From contig NZ_LMDI01000004.1 in NCBI RefSeq assembly GCF_001425785.1, forward strand, positions 74,842 to 127,063: a DNA stretch of 52,222 nucleotides. Reading direction: 5' to 3'. Below are positions 37,708 through 46,891 of this stretch, piece by piece (within the stretch, counting starts at the first letter, position 1; every line of letters starts with the position of its first letter). The DNA comes from Rhizobacter sp. Root1221 (GTDB taxonomy: Bacteria; Pseudomonadota; Gammaproteobacteria; Burkholderiales; Burkholderiaceae_C). The notes beneath the pieces were generated by a model that worked only from the letters and a program-made list of their open reading frames with translations, was not told where the DNA came from and made no database searches. Position numbers and translations under genes: made by a program.

Positions 37708-39432
37708 ATGCGTGGCCCCGCCCTTTGTCGTTGGTTCCTCGTCTCCGCGGTGTCGGTGCACCTGACGCTGGCTTCGGCCGCGTCAGTGGCGCCGGCGGTG
37801 TCCGACCGCGGCATGGTGGTCACGGCCCAGCAACTGGCCACGCAGGTGGGGGCCGACGTGCTGGCCCAGGGTGGCAACGCCGTGGATGCCGCGGTGGCCG
37901 TGGGCTACGCGCTGGCCGTCGTGTACCCGGCGGCGGGCAACCTGGGCGGCGGCGGGTTCATGACGCTGCACCTGGCCGATGGCCGTGAAAGCTTCATCGA
38001 TTTCCGCGAAAAGGCCCCGCTCGGCGCCACGGCGGACATGTACCTCGGGCCCGACGGCAACGTGGTCAAGGGCCGCAGCACGGTGGGGCACCTGGCCGTG
38101 GGGGTGCCGGGCACGGTGGCCGGGCTCGAGATGGCGCTGGCCCGCTTCGGCACGAAACCCCGCGCGGCGCTGATGGCGCCTGCCATCCGCTTCGCGGACC
38201 GCGGCTTCGTGCTCGACGAGGGCGACGCGAAGATGTTCCAGGTGGTGGGCGATGCGCTGAAGGCCGACCCGGCCACCGCGGCCATCTTCGCCAAAGGCGG
38301 GGCGGTGCCCAAGGCGGGGGACCGCCTGGTGCAGAAGGACCTGGCCGCCACGCTGCGGCGCATCGCCGCGCGCGGGTCCGACGGCTTCTACCGCGGCCCG
38401 GTGGCCGAGGCCATCGTGGCGTCGAGCACGTCCGGCGGCGGCCTGATCCGCCACGCGGACCTGCGCGGCTACACGGCCCAGGAGCGCAAGCCGGTCGAGT
38501 GCGACTACCGGGGGTACCGCATCGTGTCGGCGCCGCCGCCCAGTTCCGGCGGCGTGGTGGTGTGCGAGATCCTCAACGTGCTCGAGGGCTATCCGCTGAA
38601 GGACCTGGGCTACCGGTCCGCGCAGTCGGTGCACTACCAGATCGAGGCCATGCGGCATGCGTACGTGGACCGCAACAGCTACCTCGGTGACCCCGACTTC
38701 GTCACGAACCCGCTCGAACGCCTGCTCGACAAGGGCTACGCGTCCAAGGTGCGCGACGCCATCGACCCCGCCAAGGCCGGCGTCTCGAAGGACATCCGCC
38801 CCGGGGTGCCGCCACACGAGGGCACCAACACCACGCACTACTCCATCGCCGACCGGTTCGGCAATGCGGTGGCGGTCACGTACACGCTCAACGAGTGGTT
38901 CGGTGCGAAGGTCACCGCGGCGGGCACCGGCGTGCTGCTGAACAACGAGATGGACGACTTCACCGCCAAGCGCGGCGTGCCCAATGCCTACGGCCTCGTG
39001 CAGGGCGACGCCAACGCCATCGCCCCGGGCAAGCGCCCGCTGAGCTCGATGAGCCCCACCATCGTCACCCGCGGCGGCAAGCCGGTGATGGTGCTCGGCA
39101 CACCGGGCGGCAGCCGCATCATCACGACCGTGGTGCACACGATCCTCAACGTCGTGGACTACGGCATGGACATCCAGGAGGCGGTGGACGCCCCGCGGTT
39201 CCACCAGCAGTGGCTGCCCGACGTGACCAACGTCGAGCCGTTCGCCCTCAGCCCCGATACCCAACGCCTGCTCACCGAGATGGGCCACAACCTCGGCAAG
39301 CCGCACGAAGCCAATCACGTGGCAGCCATCCTGATCGGCACGCCGAAGCTCGATGCCGCGGCATCGGGGCCGGTGCGCTTCTACGGTGCGAACGACCCGC
39401 GGCGCCGCTCGGGGCTTGCGAAGGGGCCCTGA
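37708..39432 (+). CDS. ggt: Gamma-glutamyltransferase (periplasmic)
   Basis: 574 residues. A signal peptide (to about 25) directs it to the periplasm. The proenzyme is cut before the nucleophile Thr375 in GTNTTHYSIAD, giving large and small subunits. Family blocks are GGNAVDAAVAVGYAL, NLGGGGFMTLH, APPPSSGGVVV and LSSMSPTIV. It hydrolyses or transfers gamma-glutamyl groups from glutathione and other gamma-glutamyl peptides. SD CAGGAG precedes ATG. It ends 22 nt from the end of the convergent ABC ATPase, so it may supply peptides or amino acids to that importer. Confidence 0.95.
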   Translation: MRGPALCRWFLVSAVSVHLTLASAASVAPAVSDRGMVVTAQQLATQVGADVLAQGGNAVDAAVAVGYALAVVYPAAGNLGGGGFMTLHLADGRESFIDFREKAPLGATADMYLGPDGNVVKGRSTVGHLAVGVPGTVAGLEMALARFGTKPRAALMAPAIRFADRGFVLDEGDAKMFQVVGDALKADPATAAIFAKGGAVPKAGDRLVQKDLAATLRRIAARGSDGFYRGPVAEAIVASSTSGGGLIRHADLRGYTAQERKPVECDYRGYRIVSAPPPSSGGVVVCEILNVLEGYPLKDLGYRSAQSVHYQIEAMRHAYVDRNSYLGDPDFVTNPLERLLDKGYASKVRDAIDPAKAGVSKDIRPGVPPHEGTNTTHYSIADRFGNAVAVTYTLNEWFGAKVTAAGTGVLLNNEMDDFTAKRGVPNAYGLVQGDANAIAPGKRPLSSMSPTIVTRGGKPVMVLGTPGGSRIITTVVHTILNVVDYGMDIQEAVDAPRFHQQWLPDVTNVEPFALSPDTQRLLTEMGHNLGKPHEANHVAAILIGTPKLDAAASGPVRFYGANDPRRRSGLAKGP

Positions 39433-39454
39433 TCCGGCCTCTTCGCCCGGGCGT

Positions 39455-40234
39455 TCAGGCGGCCGCCTCGGCCAGCGGCCGGGAGGCGCCGTCGGCGCGG
39501 CTCGAGGCCACGAGCAGGCGCGTGTAGGGGTGTTGCGCCTGGTCGTCGCACAGCGCGTCCACGGTGAGGCATTCGAGGATGCGCCCTTGCTGCATCACGG
39601 CCACCCGGTCACACAGGTGGGCCACCACCCCGAGGTCGTGGCTGACCATCAGGTAGGTGAGGCCGTCGCGCTCGCGGAGCCCGTCGAGCAGGTTCAGGAT
39701 CTCGGCCTGCACCGACACGTCGAGCGCCGACGTGGGCTCGTCGAGCAGCAGGATGCGGGGCTGCAGCACCAGCGCACGTGCGATGGCCACGCGCTGGCGC
39801 TGGCCACCGGACAGCTGGTGCGGGTAGCGGAAGCGGAAGTCGCCGTTCAGGCCCACCTTGTCGAGGATGGCATCGATGCGCTCGGCCTCGTGGTCGAGCC
39901 CGTGGATGCGCAGCGGTTCGGCGAGCGCCGTGTACACCGTGTGGCGCGGGTGCAGCGAACCGTAGGGGTCCTGGAACACCATCTGGACCTGGCGGCAGCG
40001 GTCGCGGTCCAGCCGGCCCGCGAGCGTCTTGCCGGCGATGCGCAGTTCGCCGCGCCAGTGCGAATACTGCCCGGCCAGGCAGCGCAGCACCGTGGTCTTG
40101 CCCGACCCGGATTCGCCCACGAGGCCGAACGACTCGCCGGCGTTCACCTCCAGCGTCACGCGGTCGAGCACCTGGTTCGCGGCCGCACCGTGGCCGAAGG
40201 CCAGCGAGAGGGAGTTCACTTCGATGAGGGGCAT
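39455..40234 (-). CDS. Peptide-type ABC transporter ATP-binding protein (second ATPase)
   Basis: 259 residues of the DppF/OppF type. Walker A GESGSGKTT (about 40-48), Q-loop VFQDPYGSLHPRH, signature LSGGQRQR, Walker B ILLLDEPTSALD, H-loop VSHDLGVV. The C-terminus has the oligopeptide-ATPase extension HPYTRLLVAS. It is shorter than usual DppF, lacking the Cys-rich tail seen in some. Last gene of the six-gene operon, 10 nt after the partner ATPase. Confidence 0.92.
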   Translation of the reverse strand: MPLIEVNSLSLAFGHGAAANQVLDRVTLEVNAGESFGLVGESGSGKTTVLRCLAGQYSHWRGELRIAGKTLAGRLDRDRCRQVQMVFQDPYGSLHPRHTVYTALAEPLRIHGLDHEAERIDAILDKVGLNGDFRFRYPHQLSGGQRQRVAIARALVLQPRILLLDEPTSALDVSVQAEILNLLDGLRERDGLTYLMVSHDLGVVAHLCDRVAVMQQGRILECLTVDALCDDQAQHPYTRLLVASSRADGASRPLAEAAA

Positions 40235-40244
40235 GACGTGTCTT

Positions 40245-41117
40245 TCAGGCAGTGAGCCAGGCGGCGTCGCGTTGCAGCACCGGCAGCGTGTCGCGGCGGC
40301 GGTCGAGGCTGGGCAACGCGTCCAGCAGGCCGCGGGTGTAGGGGTGTTCTGCGTGCTGCAGGTCGGCCGCCGCGATGGATTCGACGATCCGCCCCGCGTA
40401 CATCACGAGCACCCGGTCGCAGAAGTGGCGCACGAGGTTCAGGTCGTGGCTGATGAACAGCAGGCCGAGGCCCCGCGCGCCCACCAGTTCGTCGAGCACG
40501 GACAGCACCTGCTGGCGCACCGACACGTCCAGCGCCGACGTGGGTTCGTCGGCAATGACGATCTCGGGCTCCTGGATCAGCATCATCGCGATCATGATGC
40601 GCTGCCCCATGCCGCCGGAAACCTCGTGCGGGTACTGCGCGTACACCCGCTGGGGTTCGCGGATGCGCACCGACTCGAGCATCGCGAGGGCCCGGTCGCG
40701 GGCTTCGTGCTTCGACGCCTTGTGGTGGGCCAGGTACGCCTCGGCGATCTGGTCCCCGACGCGCATCACGGGGTTCAGCGAGTACTTCGGGTCCTGCATG
40801 ATCATGGACATGCGGCGGCCGCGGATGCCCCGCATCGTGCGTTCGTCGGCCGCGAGCAGGTCGATGCCGCCGAACGACAGCGTGTCCGCGCGGATGTGTG
40901 CGCTGCGCGGGTGCAGCTTCAGCAGCGAGCGGCCGACGGTCGACTTGCCCGAGCCGGACTCACCGACGATGGCCACCTTCTCGCGGGACAGCTGGAACGA
41001 CACCCCGCGCACGGCCGGGATGAGGGTGTGGCCCGACTGGAACCCGACGTCCAGGTTGCGCACGTCGAGCTTCGGGGGAGAGGATGGGGAGGGAGAGGTC
41101 ATGGGCATCACCTTCAT
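40245..41117 (-). CDS. Peptide-type ABC transporter ATP-binding protein (first ATPase)
   Basis: 290 residues of the DppD/OppD type. Walker A GESGSGKST, Q-loop IMQDPKYSLNPVM, a signature of VSGGMGQR rather than LSGGQRQR, Walker B IVIADEPTSALD, H-loop ISHDLNLV, and C-terminal HPYTRGLLDALP. Ala in place of Leu in Walker B and the Met in the signature are normal for DppD. ATG 41117 overlaps the permease stop (ATGA). It forms the ATPase pair with the next gene. Confidence 0.93.
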   Translation of the reverse strand: MKVMPMTSPSPSSPPKLDVRNLDVGFQSGHTLIPAVRGVSFQLSREKVAIVGESGSGKSTVGRSLLKLHPRSAHIRADTLSFGGIDLLAADERTMRGIRGRRMSMIMQDPKYSLNPVMRVGDQIAEAYLAHHKASKHEARDRALAMLESVRIREPQRVYAQYPHEVSGGMGQRIMIAMMLIQEPEIVIADEPTSALDVSVRQQVLSVLDELVGARGLGLLFISHDLNLVRHFCDRVLVMYAGRIVESIAAADLQHAEHPYTRGLLDALPSLDRRRDTLPVLQRDAAWLTA

Positions 41118-42025
41118 TCGCCGCGAGGGTCGAGGACGTCGTAGAGGCCGTCGCCGAGCAGGTTGAACGCGAGGCTCACGAGCAGGATCGCCGCCCCGGG
41201 GATCGCCACCATCCACCAGCTGTCCATCATGTAGCGGCGGCCTTCGGAGATCATCGCGCCCCACTCGGGCAGCGGGGCCTGCGCGCCCAGCCCGAGGAAG
41301 CCGAGGCCGGCGGCCGTGAGGATGATGGCGGCCATGTTCATGGTCAGGCGAACGACCACCGACGAGAGGCACAGCGGCACGATGTGGCGCACGAGGATGC
41401 GCAGCGGCGAGGCACCTTGCAGTTGCGCGACCACGATGAAATCGGCCTTGCGCAGCGACAGGGTCTCGGCGCGCGCGAGCCGCGCGATGGGCGGCCATGC
41501 GGTGAGCGCGATGGCGATCACCGCATGGTCGAGCCCCGGGCCGAGCGCGGCCACGAACGCGAGCGCCAGCACCAGGCTCGGGAACGAGATGAAGATGTCG
41601 GTCACGCGCATGAACACGGTGTCGATCCAGCCCCCGAAGTAGCCCGAGGTCACGCCCACGGCCAGGCCGATCGGCCCCACCACCACCGTCACGAGCGACA
41701 CGATGTAGAGCGTGATGCGCGAGCCGTGCACGAGGCGGCTGAAGAGGTCGCGGCCGAACTCGTCGGTGCCGAACCAGTGCGCCGCGCCAGGCGGCTGCAG
41801 GGCGTGCGCGAGGTTGTGCGCGAGCGGGTCGTGGGTGGCGATCCATGGTGCGAACAGCGCCACGATCACCACCAGCGCGATCACGGCGGCGCCCGCCAGC
41901 GTGAGGGGGTTGGACAGCAGCCGGGCCAGGCCGTTCGAGAGGTCGCGCAGCAAGGCCTGGGCGCCCGAACGGGGCACGGTCGTCCGCCGGGCCGAGGAGG
42001 GCAGGGTAGGGGCGATCGTGGTCAT
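41114..42025 (-). CDS. Peptide-type ABC transporter permease (DppC-like)
   Basis: 303 residues. An N-terminal helix (LTLAGAAVIALVVIVALFAPWIA) precedes the HWFGTDEFGRDLFSRLVHGSR motif of OppC/DppC permeases, then five more helices. The EAA-type loop is around RILVRHIVPLCLSS. C-terminus LLGDGLYDVLDPR is characteristic. ATG 42025 overlaps the DppB-like stop (ATGA). Inner-membrane heterodimer partner of the preceding permease. Confidence 0.94.
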   Translation of the reverse strand: MTTIAPTLPSSARRTTVPRSGAQALLRDLSNGLARLLSNPLTLAGAAVIALVVIVALFAPWIATHDPLAHNLAHALQPPGAAHWFGTDEFGRDLFSRLVHGSRITLYIVSLVTVVVGPIGLAVGVTSGYFGGWIDTVFMRVTDIFISFPSLVLALAFVAALGPGLDHAVIAIALTAWPPIARLARAETLSLRKADFIVVAQLQGASPLRILVRHIVPLCLSSVVVRLTMNMAAIILTAAGLGFLGLGAQAPLPEWGAMISEGRRYMMDSWWMVAIPGAAILLVSLAFNLLGDGLYDVLDPRGE

Positions 42026-43089
42026 GGGCGGGTCCGGGGGTCGAAGACTTGGTACAGCGCGTCCGAGAGGAGGTTGAGCGCGACGAACACGACGCCCACC
42101 ACGAGCACCGAACCCATCACCGCGTTCATGTCGCCGAGCAGCAGGCTGCTGGTGAGGTACTGGCCGAAGCCGGGCCAGCCGAACACGGTCTCGATCAGCA
42201 CCGCGCCTTCGAGCAGCCCGCCGTAGGACAGCGCGACGATGGTCAGCAGCTGCACGAGGATGTTGCGGAACGCGTGCCGCCAGACCACCGCCGTCTCGGA
42301 CAGGCCCTTGACCCTGGCGGTCAGCACGTACTCCTGCGACAGCTGCGCGAGCATGAAGCTGCGGGTCATGCGGCTGATGTAGGCCACCGCGTGCAATCCG
42401 AGGATGCCCGCCGGCAGCGCGATGAACCGGAGCGCGCTCGCGAACACCTCCCACTCGCCGGCCATGGCCGAGTCCACGAGCAGCAGGCCGGTCACCGGTG
42501 AGACGAGCCCGTCGAAGGCGAGGTCCACCCGCCCCGTGCCGCCGGCCCAGCCGAGCCAGGCGTAGAACACCAGCAGGCCCATCATGCCGAACCAGAAGAT
42601 GGGCGTGGAGTGCCCGAACAGGCTGACCAGCCGCACCACGTGGTCACCGAGCCGGCCGCGCCGCGTGGCGGCGTACACCCCGAGCGGCACCCCCACCAGC
42701 GTGCCGATCACGATCGCGAGGGTGGCGAGTTCGACCGTGGCGGGCAGCACCCGCGCGAGGTCGTCGCGCACCGGGTGGCCGGTCAACAGCGCCTTGCCGA
42801 GGTCACCGTGCGAGAGGTCGCGGAGGTAGTAGCCGAACTGCACGACGAGTGGGCGGTCGAGGCCAAGCTGCTGGCGCACCTGGTTGTAGGTGGACCGGTC
42901 GGCATCGGGCCCGACGATCGACAGCACCGGATCAAGCGGCATGACGCGGCCGATCACGAAGGTCAGGAACAGCAGGCCGAGCAGGGTGAGCAGCACGCTG
43001 GCCAGCCGGTGGCTGGCCAGACGCAGGCGCCGCGTGGTGTTGCTGGCGATCCGGGGGGCCGGAAGCGGGGGAGCGGAAACGGTGGACAC
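42022..43089 (-). CDS. Peptide-type ABC transporter permease (DppB-like)
   Basis: 355 residues, with six predicted helices. The start region LASVLLTLLGLLFLTFVIGR is followed by PLDPVLSIVGPDA and RQQLGLDRPLVVQFGYYL, standard OppB/DppB features. The EAA loop is VVWRHAFRNILVQLLTIVALSYG, and it ends LLSDALYQVFDPR. A slightly long N-terminus of about 25 polar residues precedes helix 1. It begins 24 nt after the binding protein gene. Confidence 0.94.
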   Translation of the reverse strand: MSTVSAPPLPAPRIASNTTRRLRLASHRLASVLLTLLGLLFLTFVIGRVMPLDPVLSIVGPDADRSTYNQVRQQLGLDRPLVVQFGYYLRDLSHGDLGKALLTGHPVRDDLARVLPATVELATLAIVIGTLVGVPLGVYAATRRGRLGDHVVRLVSLFGHSTPIFWFGMMGLLVFYAWLGWAGGTGRVDLAFDGLVSPVTGLLLVDSAMAGEWEVFASALRFIALPAGILGLHAVAYISRMTRSFMLAQLSQEYVLTARVKGLSETAVVWRHAFRNILVQLLTIVALSYGGLLEGAVLIETVFGWPGFGQYLTSSLLLGDMNAVMGSVLVVGVVFVALNLLSDALYQVFDPRTRP

Positions 43090-43113
43090 GGGGGACTCCT
43101 GGGATGCGGCCGG

Positions 43114-44727
43114 TCAGCGCTGCTTGTGGACGTCGCGCAGCCGCGTCGTGACCGAGGGGTGGCCCACGTAGCCGCGCACGTCCTTGCGCATCACCACCGT
43201 GTCCACCATCTGCGAGATGGGCTGGATGGCCGGCATCTCGCTGTCGAAGCGGCGCTGCACCGCCTGGTAGGCGGCCGCCTGCCTGGCGGGATCGGTGACC
43301 AGCAGCGCGCCTTCGATCAGCTGGTTCAGCTTCGGGTCGATGAAGGCCGTGCGCCAGCCCTGGAAGTTCGTGAGGCGGGCCTGGTCGCTGTTGTCGGGGT
43401 TGTAGACCAGTGCGCGCAGGCTCGAATGGGGATGGGGTTCTGCACCGCCGCCGCCGCGGCCGACGATGATCTCGAAGTTGCGTTCCCGCATGGCGCCATA
43501 CACCTGGTTGCCGGTGCCCGGCAGGATGCTCGCCTCGATGCCGGCCTGCGCCAGCGAGGCCTGCAGGCTGGTGGCGATGTTCGTGAACGGCGACTCTGCC
43601 ACCACGCGGATGGTGGTCTTGAAGCCGCCGGGATGGCCCGCGGCGGTGAGCAGCTTCTTGGCGCCCGCCACATCGAGCTTGTAGCCGGGCTCGGGCAGCG
43701 TGGCCGGCAGGCCGAGCGGCACGGGGCGCTGGTGGTACACGCCGTAGTAGGGCATCACCGTCTTGTTGATGCCGTCGTAGTCCACGAGGTGGCGCAGGAT
43801 CGCCTCGCGCACGCGCTTGTCGGCGAACTTCGGGTCCTTCGCGCTCACGGCCACGTAGTACAGGGTGCCCCGGTTCACCGAATGCACCTCGGTGTCGGGC
43901 GCGGCCTTCATGGCCTCGATGTCGGGGACCGACATGCCGGTAGCGATGTCGATGTCGCCCCGCCCGAGCATCAGCCGCAGCGACTGCGATTCGGTCATGT
44001 GCCGCATCACCACCCGCCGCAGCTTGGCCGGCCCGCGCCAGTGGCCGTCGAAGCGGCTCATGAACAGCACTTCCTTGGCCCGCCATTCGTCGAGCGTGAA
44101 CGGGCCGGAGCCGGCGGCGTGGGTGGTGAGCCAGCCGGCGCCGAGGTCGCCGTTCTTCTCGTTGGCCAGCACCGTCTTGCGGTCGAGCACCACGGCGCCG
44201 ACCGACGTGCCGAGGGTGTAGAGCACCATCTTCGGGTCGGTGGGGGCCGGGAGGTCGATCACGAGCGTGGTGGCGTCGGTGGCCCGCACGTGCTCGGCCA
44301 CGTTCTGCGCGGTGAACCCGTAGCTCTTCCACGGCGAGGCGAGGGCCAGGTTCAGCTTGAGCACCCGCTGCAGCGACCAGGCCGCGTCCTCGGCGGTGAC
44401 CGGGTTGCCCGAATGGAACTTCGCACCCTGGCGCAACGTGAAGGTGATGCGCCGGCCGTCGGGTGCGATCTTCCAGCTGTCGGCCAGGCCCGGCCGCACC
44501 GTGGTGGTCTGGAGCGGGTCGAGTTCGACGAGGTAGTCGTACACGTTGCAGGCGATCTCGACCACGTCGTTGCCGGTGGCGCCGGCGGGGTCGAGGGAGA
44601 GCAGGTTGTTCATGCTGACCCCGATCACGAGCTGGTCGTTCGGGGTGCGGGCCATCGCGCCTTGCCAGGCGCCGGCGATCAGCGAGACGGCAAGGGCGCA
44701 GGCGCGCATCGTGCGGGAGGTGTTCAT
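43114..44727 (-). CDS. ABC transporter substrate-binding protein (SBP family 5, DppA-like)
   Basis: 537 residues. The signal peptide (MNTSRTMRACALAVSLIAG...) is cut near AMA at about residue 26. Family 5 features follow: LADSWKIAPDGRRITFTLR, AKFHSGNPVTAEDAAWSL, GSGPFTLDEW, and a C-terminal lobe with ARLTNFQGW. Such proteins capture di- to oligopeptides but also other substrates such as nickel, heme or sugars, so the substrate is open. It starts 14 nt after the enolase-superfamily gene and should bind a related compound. Confidence 0.93.
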   Translation of the reverse strand: MNTSRTMRACALAVSLIAGAWQGAMARTPNDQLVIGVSMNNLLSLDPAGATGNDVVEIACNVYDYLVELDPLQTTTVRPGLADSWKIAPDGRRITFTLRQGAKFHSGNPVTAEDAAWSLQRVLKLNLALASPWKSYGFTAQNVAEHVRATDATTLVIDLPAPTDPKMVLYTLGTSVGAVVLDRKTVLANEKNGDLGAGWLTTHAAGSGPFTLDEWRAKEVLFMSRFDGHWRGPAKLRRVVMRHMTESQSLRLMLGRGDIDIATGMSVPDIEAMKAAPDTEVHSVNRGTLYYVAVSAKDPKFADKRVREAILRHLVDYDGINKTVMPYYGVYHQRPVPLGLPATLPEPGYKLDVAGAKKLLTAAGHPGGFKTTIRVVAESPFTNIATSLQASLAQAGIEASILPGTGNQVYGAMRERNFEIIVGRGGGGAEPHPHSSLRALVYNPDNSDQARLTNFQGWRTAFIDPKLNQLIEGALLVTDPARQAAAYQAVQRRFDSEMPAIQPISQMVDTVVMRKDVRGYVGHPSVTTRLRDVHKQR

Positions 44728-44741
44728 GGGGGGGCGTCCGG

Positions 44742-45896
44742 TCAGTACGTCGAAACCGTGTGGGCGGCGATGTAGTCGAAATCGATGTCCTCGCCGAGCC
44801 CGGGCTGCCGGGACAGGTGCACGTACCCCTCGTTGTCCATGGGGTCGGCGAGGCGGCGCAGGTAGGCGGGCACCTCGTCGTAGTCCAGGAACGGGTGCAG
44901 CAGGCCGCGCTCGTACCAGCGGCAGTTCTTGATGGCGGCACACACGGCGAGGTTGGCCGCGCCGTTGCCGTGCACCTCGCAGTTCATGCCAAAGGCCTCC
45001 GCGAGGTGGGCCACCTTGAGCGTCGGGCCGATACCGCCCGTGCCGGCCACGCCCGCACGCAGGATGTCGCAGGCACCGGCCTGCACCCAGTCGGCCCGGC
45101 TGTGGTGTTTGCCGGACAGGCTCTCGGGCCCGATGACGGGGATGTCCAGCTGGCCGGACAGCCAGGCGTACGACGCCATGCTCTGTTCGTTCATCATTTC
45201 CTCGAACCACGAGAACCCGAGCTTCTCCAGCGCCCGGCCGATGCGCAGTGCGTCGGTGCGGCTGTAGTTGTGGTAACCGTCGAGCATCAGTTCGATGCCC
45301 GGGCCCACGGCTTCGCGGACGGCCGCACAGGCCTTGATGTCCATCGCCGGATCGGGGGCGAACGACACCGGCGGCATCCACGTGTGGAGTTTGATCGCCT
45401 TGTAGCCGCGGTCCACGAGTTTGCGGGCAAACGCCGCGTAGTCGTCCGGCGTGGCGAGGCCGCCGGCCAGTTCGTCGCCGCACATCGTGCTGCCGTAGGC
45501 GGGCACCTTGTCGCGGTAACCGCCGATCAGCTTGTACACCGGGGTCTTCAGCGCACGCCCGGCCAGGTCCCACAGGGCCTGGTCGAAGACGGCGAGCGCG
45601 CGGTCGGTCAGCTGGCCGGCGCTGCCGCGCTGCCAGTGTTCGAGCGAATGCCACAGCTGTTCGCGCTGGAGCGGATCCTGCCCGACCAGCACCTTGCGTG
45701 CGAACGCGTCGAGCACGTGGCGTCGCACCACCTCGGGTGCCCCGAACGCGTGGCCCTGGTGGCCATCGTCCGTGGTGAGCGTGACCAGCACCTGGCGGGC
45801 GAGTGTTTCGGGGCCGGGGTGGGAATGCCCGGCGGCATCGACCGAGCGGCGAGTGGGGAAGGTGAATTCAGTGGCGCTGACGCGTTCGATTTTCAT
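44742..45896 (-). CDS. Enolase-superfamily enzyme, mandelate racemase/muconate lactonizing type
   Basis: 384 residues from the ATG at 45896; an in-frame start at 45920 adds eight residues, and neither has a clear Shine-Dalgarno. Metal ligands appear as Asp206 (LMLDGYHNY), Glu232 (WFEEMM) and Glu258 (IGPESL). The His/Asp pair is His309 (EVHGNG) with Asp277 (CDILRAG), as in the mandelate racemase group. The Lys-x-Lys site is Lys169-Leu-His171 (IKLHTW), so the second Lys is His. It probably dehydrates or racemises a hydroxy- or amino acid. First gene of the ABC operon, divergent from gntR. Confidence 0.88.
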   Translation of the reverse strand: MKIERVSATEFTFPTRRSVDAAGHSHPGPETLARQVLVTLTTDDGHQGHAFGAPEVVRRHVLDAFARKVLVGQDPLQREQLWHSLEHWQRGSAGQLTDRALAVFDQALWDLAGRALKTPVYKLIGGYRDKVPAYGSTMCGDELAGGLATPDDYAAFARKLVDRGYKAIKLHTWMPPVSFAPDPAMDIKACAAVREAVGPGIELMLDGYHNYSRTDALRIGRALEKLGFSWFEEMMNEQSMASYAWLSGQLDIPVIGPESLSGKHHSRADWVQAGACDILRAGVAGTGGIGPTLKVAHLAEAFGMNCEVHGNGAANLAVCAAIKNCRWYERGLLHPFLDYDEVPAYLRRLADPMDNEGYVHLSRQPGLGEDIDFDYIAAHTVSTY

Positions 45897-45908
45897 GGCG
45901 GATCTGTT

Positions 45909-45925
45909 GTCAGTCATCATATGAG
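45909..45925. promoter_or_regulatory. Candidate GntR operator, copy 1
   Basis: GTCAGTCATCATATGAG matches 15 of 17 bases of the element before the porin gene (46892-46908, reverse strand). It overlaps the alternative start of the enolase-superfamily gene, and a related CATGTGATG lies at 45946-45954. The regulator gene lies on the other side of this gap. Confidence 0.5.
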
Positions 45926-46069
45926 ATGCTGAATCGTAGGGCGCACATGTGATGATGTACTGAGTATTTACCCTTGTTTTATTGAGATTCTTGATGCCGG
46001 GTCGAGCGACAATGAGTGGTCGTCATATCAGTACAATCGTTCTTGAACGCCTCGAAAAGACAGCTTCTC

Positions 46070-46822
46070 ATGCAACCCGTTCCCGCGGACGACCAGCCCA
46101 TCCGGCCCATCCGGGCCAAAAGCCTGACCCACCGCCTGGTGGACGAACTGTCTGCCCGCATCCGGCAGGGGGTACTGCGGCCGGGTGACCGGGTGCCGAC
46201 CGAGCCCGAGCTGGTGCGTGAATTCAGCGTGAGCCGGACGGTGGTGCGCGAGGCCATGCAGCGCTTGCAGGCCGCTGGCCTCGTCGAGACGCAGCACGGC
46301 GTGGGCACCTTTGTGCTGGCGCCGGCCCCGGCGGTGACGCTGTTGGCGCTGGGTGGCAACGAGGTGAGTTTCCCCGAGCTGCTGGCGATGCTCGAGCTGC
46401 GGATCACCGTCGAGTCCGAGGGGGCCGCGCTCGCGGCCGCTCGGCGCACCGACGACCACCTGGGCCGCATGCAGCGGGCGGTCGACGACTTCGAGTTGCA
46501 CTGGAAGGCGGGTGCCAGCACCGTGGAGGATGACTACCGGTTCCACCTCCAGATCGCCGAGGCGTCGGGCAACCGCTACTTCGAGGAGGTGTTGCGCAGC
46601 CTGGGCAAGGTCACCATCGCCCGTCATCGCGGAGACGCCGCCGGCGAGCAGCCGCCCGCCAGCGCCGGCCGCCGCAAGGAGTTGGCGCACCAGGAGCACC
46701 TGGCCATCCTCGACGGCATCCGCCGCGGCGACCCGGCGGCAGCCCGGGCTGCCATGTTCATGCACCTCAACAACAGCCGCGAACGGCTGCGTCGCCTGGT
46801 GAGCGCGCCCGCGGGCTCCTGA
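46070..46822 (+). CDS. GntR-family regulator, FadR subfamily
   Basis: 250 residues from ATG 46070; a GTG at 46016 would add 18. The winged helix is LTHRLVDELSARIRQGVLRPGD, PTEPELVREFSVSRTVVREAM and GLVETQHGVGTFVL, standard GntR. The FCD-type all-helical effector domain (about 90-240) has metal-site-like Asp/His residues (DDYRFHLQIAEAS, HQEHLAILDGI, MFMHLNNS), typical of FadR-type sensors of carboxylic acids. Divergent from the ABC operon and upstream of the porin, with a shared element in both control regions. Confidence 0.9.
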   Translation: MQPVPADDQPIRPIRAKSLTHRLVDELSARIRQGVLRPGDRVPTEPELVREFSVSRTVVREAMQRLQAAGLVETQHGVGTFVLAPAPAVTLLALGGNEVSFPELLAMLELRITVESEGAALAAARRTDDHLGRMQRAVDDFELHWKAGASTVEDDYRFHLQIAEASGNRYFEEVLRSLGKVTIARHRGDAAGEQPPASAGRRKELAHQEHLAILDGIRRGDPAAARAAMFMHLNNSRERLRRLVSAPAGS

Positions 46823-46834
46823 GCAGGGGGCCAG

Positions 46835-46852
46835 GGCGCCGCTTTTGGCGCC
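46835..46852 (+). terminator. Hairpin after the gntR-type gene
   Basis: GGCGCC-GCTTTT-GGCGCC, a perfect 6-bp stem 12 nt after the stop codon. It lacks a directly following T-run, so it is a weak terminator candidate. Confidence 0.35.
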
Positions 46853-46891
46853 AATCGAGGGTTTTCACTGTTCCGCGATCCGCGGTGGCTA

